Assembly (NCBI RefSeq): GCF_049651025.1
Contig: NZ_JBASBH010000107.1
Span: 1-20,995, forward strand
Reading direction: 5' to 3'
DNA from: Parvibaculum sp049651025
GTDB lineage: Bacteria > Pseudomonadota > Alphaproteobacteria > Parvibaculales > Parvibaculaceae
DNA: 20,995 bases
Below the pieces are notes generated by a model. That model saw nothing but the letters and a program-made list of their open reading frames with translations. It made no database searches and was not told the DNA's origin. Of this stretch, positions 15,774-20,995 are shown in pieces. Within the stretch, counting starts at the first letter, position 1. Every line of letters starts with the position of its first letter. Made by a program: the position numbers and the translations under genes.

Positions 15774-15795
15774 ATAATGGACCGTGGTCTATTAT
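15774..15795. promoter_or_regulatory. Near-perfect 22-bp inverted repeat, candidate operator
   Basis: The left arm ATAAT-G-GACC and right arm GGTC-T-ATTAT are symmetric around a GT centre, with nine of eleven base pairs matching. It lies in the 198-base region between the divergent sulfatase and nnrU genes. GACC/GGTC half-sites flanked by A/T bases are common for TetR-family repressors, but no such regulator gene is in the window. The TATTAT at 15790-15795 could double as a -10 box for the + strand. Confidence 0.45.
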
Positions 15796-15858
15796 TTATC
15801 TTCATGGCCTGTTTCAAAGGTCGCCGGTTTACGCCTAGACGAGGACCGCCGCTTTCCT

Positions 15859-15871
15859 ATAACAATGTTAT
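15859..15871. promoter_or_regulatory. 13-bp inverted repeat ATAAC-AAT-GTTAT before nnrU
   Basis: Perfect five-base arms around a three-base centre. It overlaps TATAAC at 15858-15863, a reasonable -10 box for nnrU, although no convincing -35 is seen at the right distance. It sits 15 bases before the nnrU ribosome site, so a protein bound here would block transcription or early elongation. The short length means chance is possible. Confidence 0.3.
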
Positions 15872-15885
15872 GGGATCGAGTTATC

Positions 15886-15895
15886 GGAGGAGGAG
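15886..15895 (+). promoter_or_regulatory. Strong ribosome binding site fixing the nnrU start
   Basis: GGAGGAGGAG ends five bases before the ATG at 15901. The open frame extends upstream to 15784, but this site and the hydrophobic N-terminus that follows show that translation begins at 15901. Confidence 0.8.
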
Positions 15896-15900
15896 CAATC

Positions 15901-16605
15901 ATGTTGAACCTTGCGGCGGCGGCAGCATTTTTCTTCGCGCTACATCTTCTCGTCGCGGGCACGCGGGCGCGGGACCGGATTGTGGCCAGGACCGGCGAGG
16001 GGGCCTATCTCGGGCTTTTCTCACTCGCATCCATCGGCGGCATCGTCTGGCTGTGCCTTGCCTATAACGCCACCGCCTCGGTTCCGAACCGGCTCTATTG
16101 GGTCGCGCCGGACTGGCTCATGCATCTGGCTCCGCTGGTGATGGTCGTCGCCTTCCTCTTCGCGCTCATCGGGCTCACGACGCCCAACCCGACCGCCGTG
16201 AAGGCGGAGGCCCTGCTCGACAAGCCGGACACGATCAAGGGCATGCTGCGGATCACGCGCCATCCCTTCCTCTGGTCGGTCATGATCTGGGCGGCCTTGC
16301 ATGTCGCCCTCAACGGCGACAAGGCATCGATCATCTTCTTCGGCACCTTCCTCGTCCTCGCCGCGCTCGGCACGCTGTCGATCGACGAGAAGCGCAAAAG
16401 GAAGCTCGGCGCGAAGTGGGAAAGCTTCTCGCGCGCGACCTCGAACCTGCCTTTCGCGGCCATCGTCGCTGGACGCAACAGGCTCGCTATAGGGGAACTT
16501 GGCTGGTGGCGAATCCTGCTGGGGCTGGCGGCATTCGGCGCTATGTTTTACGCACATCTCTGGCTTTTCGGCGTGTCGCCGGTGCCCGGCTGGGCACCCT
16601 ACTAG
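15901..16605 (+). CDS. NnrU-family integral membrane protein
   Basis: A 234-residue membrane protein with about six hydrophobic segments. The N-terminal LAAAAAFFFALHLLVAGTRA, the NRLYWVAPDWLMHLAPLVMV helix and MLRITRHPFLWSVMIWAALH (with the conserved RHP) mark the NnrU family. NnrU was named from denitrification loci, and its plant relative Z-ISO is a heme-dependent 15-cis-zeta-carotene isomerase; the bacterial role is unsettled. No nor, nir or carotenoid genes are nearby. Its TAG overlaps the alkB stop on the other strand (shared CTAG, four bases). Two inverted repeats upstream suggest regulation. Confidence 0.9.
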   Translation: MLNLAAAAAFFFALHLLVAGTRARDRIVARTGEGAYLGLFSLASIGGIVWLCLAYNATASVPNRLYWVAPDWLMHLAPLVMVVAFLFALIGLTTPNPTAVKAEALLDKPDTIKGMLRITRHPFLWSVMIWAALHVALNGDKASIIFFGTFLVLAALGTLSIDEKRKRKLGAKWESFSRATSNLPFAAIVAGRNRLAIGELGWWRILLGLAAFGAMFYAHLWLFGVSPVPGWAPY

Positions 16606-17237
16606 GCCGGTTTCGTCACCCGCCGCAGCGTCAGGTTGATGCGTCCACCGCCGCTGACGAGTTGGGACGAGCCGGAGATGACGCGGTCGACGCCGTGGAA
16701 GCGCATGCGGGACGCGCCGCCCAGCACCAGAACATCGCCTGAGGCGAGTCGAAAGCTTTTCGTTTTGTCGCTGCGGGCGAATCCGCCGACGCGGAAGAGG
16801 CAGGTGTCGCCCAGCGAGATGGAGAGGACGGGCGCGTCCGTCGCCGCCTCGTCGCGGTCCTGATGGAGCCCCATCCTGGCCTTCTCGCCTTTGTAGATAT
16901 TGACGAGGCAACATTCCGGCGGGGCGTCATAACCGGAAATTTCGGCCCAAAGGTCGAGTAGGGCCTTGGGTATGGCCGGCCAGGGCTCGTTGGTTAAGGG
17001 GTGAAAAGCGTCATAGCGATAACCCTGCGCCCCCGAAATCCAGCCCAATGCGCCCAGATTTGTTTGCATGATCGACCAGGGCTGGCCGGTTCTGGGCATG
17101 TGCGGGCGGTAGGGCGGCGCGAAACGAACGGCCTCGCGCAGCTCGCACAGCAGCGCCGACTGAGCCTCCCGATCGAAATAGTGCGGGTATAGCTGCAGGC
17201 CGTCCGCATCCATGTTGATCGTCAGCTTCCTCGTCAT
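16602..17237 (-). CDS. alkB: AlkB-type 2-oxoglutarate/Fe(II) dioxygenase, DNA dealkylation
   Basis: 211 residues. AlkB oxidatively removes methyl groups from 1-methyladenine and 3-methylcytosine in DNA and RNA. The iron ligands are clear: H125-x-D127 in LHQDRDEA and His181 in FHGVDRV. The 2-oxoglutarate-binding arginines lie in GRINLTLRR (Arg199, Arg205). The substrate-lid region IMQTNLGALGW and LVNIYKGEKARMGLHQDRDE closely resemble E. coli AlkB, as does LTNEPWPAIP. Length is normal. The ATG at 17237 is chosen; an internal ATG at 17213 is possible, and the open frame further upstream (to 17540) shows no homology and crosses the palindromic repeat. No ada gene or clear Ada box is seen. It converges with nnrU. 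Confidence 0.96.
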   Translation of the reverse strand: MTRKLTINMDADGLQLYPHYFDREAQSALLCELREAVRFAPPYRPHMPRTGQPWSIMQTNLGALGWISGAQGYRYDAFHPLTNEPWPAIPKALLDLWAEISGYDAPPECCLVNIYKGEKARMGLHQDRDEAATDAPVLSISLGDTCLFRVGGFARSDKTKSFRLASGDVLVLGGASRMRFHGVDRVISGSSQLVSGGGRINLTLRRVTKPA

Positions 17238-17398
17238 CGGCGGACTGCCTGCTTGCCTTTCAAGGTGGCGCGAGGCGGCGAACGCCGCAAAGCGCCAGTA
17301 CCACATCTTTCCACGGGTCCGGCGAGGGAAGAACAGAAGATTGGCCGGGGCTTCGATCCAGACCTGCGACCTATCTTCCTCACCCGATGCCGGTAGCC

Positions 17399-17429
17399 AT
17401 GGATCCCGGGAACAAGTCCCGGGATGACG
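17399..17429 (-). repeat. Intergenic palindromic repeat (unit C)
   Basis: A single unit, read on the - strand, identical over 30 bases to unit A (13974-14003) but in the opposite orientation. Its perfect 9-bp arms and CTTGT loop (read on the - strand) are unchanged. Here it lies between divergent genes, so terminator function is unlikely at this site, which argues for a dispersed repeat family rather than a simple terminator. Confidence 0.85.
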
Positions 17430-17545
17430 GTCGTGGTTGGGGGAAGTTATCGGGCTGACAGTCGTGTCGGATTGGCGGTTTTGATGCCAATAATGCATCC
17501 CGCGCCCGCAAAGCTTGAGCCTGTGGCCCATATGCCGCATGACCG

Positions 17546-17577
17546 CTTGCGGCCATCAATTGCCAAACCTATATAGA
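17546..17577 (+). promoter_or_regulatory. Alphaproteobacterial RpoH (heat-shock) promoter of dnaK
   Basis: CTTG at 17546-17549, an 18-base spacer and CCTATATAGA at 17568-17577 match the alphaproteobacterial heat-shock consensus CTTG-N17/18-CYTATnTnnG at every fixed position except the last. The consensus is recalled from knowledge of dnaK/groE promoters in this class. The same bases can be read as TTGCGG-17-TATATA for the vegetative sigma factor. Transcription would start near 17582, leaving a leader of about 140 bases. Confidence 0.72.
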
Positions 17578-17723
17578 GCGCAACATGTTCAACCCCTAAC
17601 GGACCCCTATGGGGGCCGGATCTGGCCAGGGTGTTTTCAAAAGAGACGCCTCGAGCCGACATGCGGGCGCCCGATCCTGAACGGGGCCCGGCCGGCCTGC
17701 CGCAATGAAAGAGGACCTTTGAT

Positions 17724-19646
<1,923 letters not shown>

Positions 19647-19700
19647 GATTGATCCCGCAGGGCCAGTTCCATGACAGCCACCTCAAACACATATGACAAC

Positions 19701-19728
19701 GCCCCGGCGAGCTTCTGCTTGCCGGGGC
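19701..19728 (+). terminator. GC-rich hairpin between dnaK and dnaJ
   Basis: GCCCCGGCGAGC at 19701-19712 pairs with GCTTGCCGGGGC at 19717-19728 around a TTCT loop: twelve base pairs including one G-U. No T-run follows, so it is not a classical intrinsic terminator. It may attenuate read-through or protect the 3' end of dnaK mRNA, giving more DnaK than DnaJ. Confidence 0.7.
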
Positions 19729-19755
19729 GTCGGTCTGTGACGAGACGATAGTTTC

Positions 19756-20904
19756 ATGTCCAAACGCGATTTTTACGATGTGCTCGGTGTTCCTCGCGGC
19801 GCAAATGCCGAAGAGCTGAAGAAGGCATATCGCAATCTTGCCAAGCAGCTTCATCCCGACCGCAATCCCGGCGATGCCGAGGCCGAGCACAAGTTCAAGG
19901 AGCTGAACGAGGCTTATGACGTTCTGAAGGACGATCAGACGCGCGCTGCCTACGACCAGTTCGGCCATAGCGCCTTCGACGGAACGGGCGGCCGCGGCCC
20001 GGGCGGACATCCCGGCTTCGGCGGCGATTTCGGCGCATCCATGTCCGGCATTTTCGACGATCTCTTCGGCGAATTCATGGGCGGGCGCGGCGGACGGCGT
20101 TCCGATGGCGGGCGCATGCGCGGCCAGGACCTTCGCTACAATATGGAAATCGACCTCGAAGAAGCGTTCGAGGGCAAGAAGGCGCAAGTGCGCGTGCCGT
20201 CTTCCATCGCCTGCGAGCCTTGCGACGGGTCAGGCGCGGAGCCGGGCTCCAAGCCCATCACCTGCACCACCTGCGCCGGGCACGGCAAGGTGCGCGCCTC
20301 TCAGGGCTTCTTCACCATCGAGCGGACCTGCCCGACCTGTCACGGACGCGGGCAGATTATCGAAAAGCCCTGCAAGGTCTGCCACGGCGCGGGGCGCGTC
20401 GAGAAGGAACGCACGCTCAACGTCAATATTCCCGCTGGCGTCGAGGACGGCACACGCATTCGCCTCTCCGGCGAAGGCGAGGCGGGCATGCGCGGCGGCC
20501 CTGCCGGCGACCTCTACATCTTCCTGTCGCTTCGTCCGCATCCGATCTTCCAGCGCGACGGGGCGGACCTCTTCTGCCGCGTCCCGATATCCATGACGGC
20601 GGCGGCGCTTGGCGGCGAGATCGAAGTGCCGACGCTGAACGGCAAGCGCGTGAAGCTGAAGATTCCTGAAGGCACGCAGACCGGCAAGCAGTTCCGCCTG
20701 AAGGACAAGGGCATGCCGGTGCTCAATTCGCGCGAGCTGGGCGATCTTTACATCCAGACCACGGTCGAGACGCCGATCAAGCTCACCAAGAAGCAGAAAG
20801 AGCTTCTGAAGGAGTTCGACGGCATATCGAGCAAGGAAACGAACCCGGAAAGCTCCGGCTTCTTCGCTCGCGTCAAAGAGTTCTGGGACGGGTTCCAGAC
20901 CTGA
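19756..20904 (+). CDS. dnaJ: Chaperone DnaJ (Hsp40, class A)
   Basis: 382 residues. The J domain (residues 1-70) contains the essential HPD tripeptide at 33-35, which stimulates DnaK ATPase. It is followed by a Gly-rich stretch (GGRGPGGHPGFGGDFG). The zinc-binding domain has all four CxxCxGxG repeats: CEPCDGSG, CTTCAGHG, CPTCHGRG and CKVCHGAG. The C-terminal substrate-binding domains include NIPAGVEDGTRIRLSGEGEAG and KIPEGTQTGKQFRLKDKGMP. The ATG at 19756 fits the family start, although a good ribosome site is not seen. It follows dnaK after an intergenic hairpin and probably shares its transcript in part. A palindromic repeat follows 58 bases after its stop. Confidence 0.98.
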   Translation: MSKRDFYDVLGVPRGANAEELKKAYRNLAKQLHPDRNPGDAEAEHKFKELNEAYDVLKDDQTRAAYDQFGHSAFDGTGGRGPGGHPGFGGDFGASMSGIFDDLFGEFMGGRGGRRSDGGRMRGQDLRYNMEIDLEEAFEGKKAQVRVPSSIACEPCDGSGAEPGSKPITCTTCAGHGKVRASQGFFTIERTCPTCHGRGQIIEKPCKVCHGAGRVEKERTLNVNIPAGVEDGTRIRLSGEGEAGMRGGPAGDLYIFLSLRPHPIFQRDGADLFCRVPISMTAAALGGEIEVPTLNGKRVKLKIPEGTQTGKQFRLKDKGMPVLNSRELGDLYIQTTVETPIKLTKKQKELLKEFDGISSKETNPESSGFFARVKEFWDGFQT

Positions 20905-20962
20905 GGCGGCGCGTCTTTGCGGGACGGCCCATTTTATTCGTGATTTCGAGAAAAGTAGAAGC

Positions 20963-20992
20963 GTCGTCCCGGGACTTGTTCCCGGGACCCAT
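20963..20992 (+). repeat. Intergenic palindromic repeat (unit D) at the right edge
   Basis: Same family as units A-C. Its arms are GTCCCGGGA and TCCCGGGAC around CTTGT, a perfect 9-bp stem in which the outermost pair is G-C instead of the A-T of units A and C. It closely resembles unit B read on the - strand. It lies downstream of dnaJ; a partner unit may follow beyond the window. Confidence 0.8.
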
Positions 20993-20995
20993 CTT

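Larger units (their letters stand above)
17238..17723. other. Intergenic region between divergent alkB and dnaK
   Basis: 486 bases without a convincing gene. It holds the untranslated region upstream of alkB (17238-17398), one palindromic repeat (17399-17429), an RpoH-type dnaK promoter (17546-17577) and a GC-rich dnaK leader. Short open frames crossing it on either strand look like chance. No CIRCE operator was found. Confidence 0.7.

Noticed and set aside
17288..17295. AAAGCGCC as an Ada box for alkB
   Set aside because: It differs from the E. coli sequence, lies in the wrong orientation relative to the - strand alkB gene, and lacks the rest of the recognition site.
17513..17533. CTTGAG and CCCATAT as an E. 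coli-like heat-shock promoter for dnaK
   Set aside because: The gap between the two boxes is only 7 bases, far below what an RpoH promoter needs; the site at 17546-17577 fits much better.
17238..17540. N-terminal extension of AlkB of about 100 residues
   Set aside because: The open frame continues upstream but crosses the palindromic repeat, shows no resemblance to AlkB proteins, and the normal family length is met by starting at 17237.

Overview
The window is a high-GC stretch of a bacterial chromosome. Gene content and order point to an alphaproteobacterium of the Rhizobiales/Parvibaculum type. The clues are the rph-rdgB-hemW block divergent from hrcA-grpE, dnaK-dnaJ close by, gshB near the rsmI-yraN pair, and a dnaK promoter that fits the alphaproteobacterial heat-shock (RpoH) consensus. 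The exact genus is inference. No phage, IS element, CRISPR array, tRNA or rRNA was seen.

Layout. Left edge (1-3532): the tail of a + strand gene, then three - strand genes likely read together as gshB, a secreted M19 membrane dipeptidase and a ferritin-like/VIT-type transporter. Positions 3670-9496: a MarC-family membrane protein (+); a - strand run of rsmI, yraN, a two-BON-domain lipoprotein and a SirB1-family protein; then, divergent from rsmI, an LpoA/LppC-like outer-membrane lipoprotein followed by a maleylacetoacetate isomerase-type glutathione transferase. Positions 9501-11981: rph-rdgB-hemW, tightly packed with overlapping ends. Positions 12158-13938: hrcA and grpE on the opposite strand. 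Positions 14110-17237: an accessory block (sulfatase, NnrU-family membrane protein, AlkB dioxygenase) that separates grpE from dnaK. Positions 17724-20904: dnaK and dnaJ.

Functional themes. HrcA, GrpE, DnaK and DnaJ form the heat-shock module: repressor, nucleotide exchange factor, Hsp70 and Hsp40. dnaK carries its own RpoH-type promoter, and no CIRCE operator was seen, so HrcA probably acts elsewhere (for example on groESL). Rph, RdgB and RsmI are RNA and nucleotide maintenance genes. HemW is a radical-SAM/heme protein, GshB makes glutathione and AlkB repairs alkylated DNA.

No gene cluster in the window looks like an undescribed multi-protein system. The most distinctive non-coding signal is a family of intergenic palindromes (13974-14060, 17399-17429, 20963-20992). 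They have perfect 9-bp arms around a CTTGT loop and come in two subtypes with a compensatory base-pair change. Two 30-nt identical copies in opposite orientation bracket the accessory block between grpE and dnaK. Other regulatory candidates are a near-perfect 22-bp inverted repeat in front of nnrU, a GC-rich dnaK leader, and a strong hairpin between dnaK and dnaJ.
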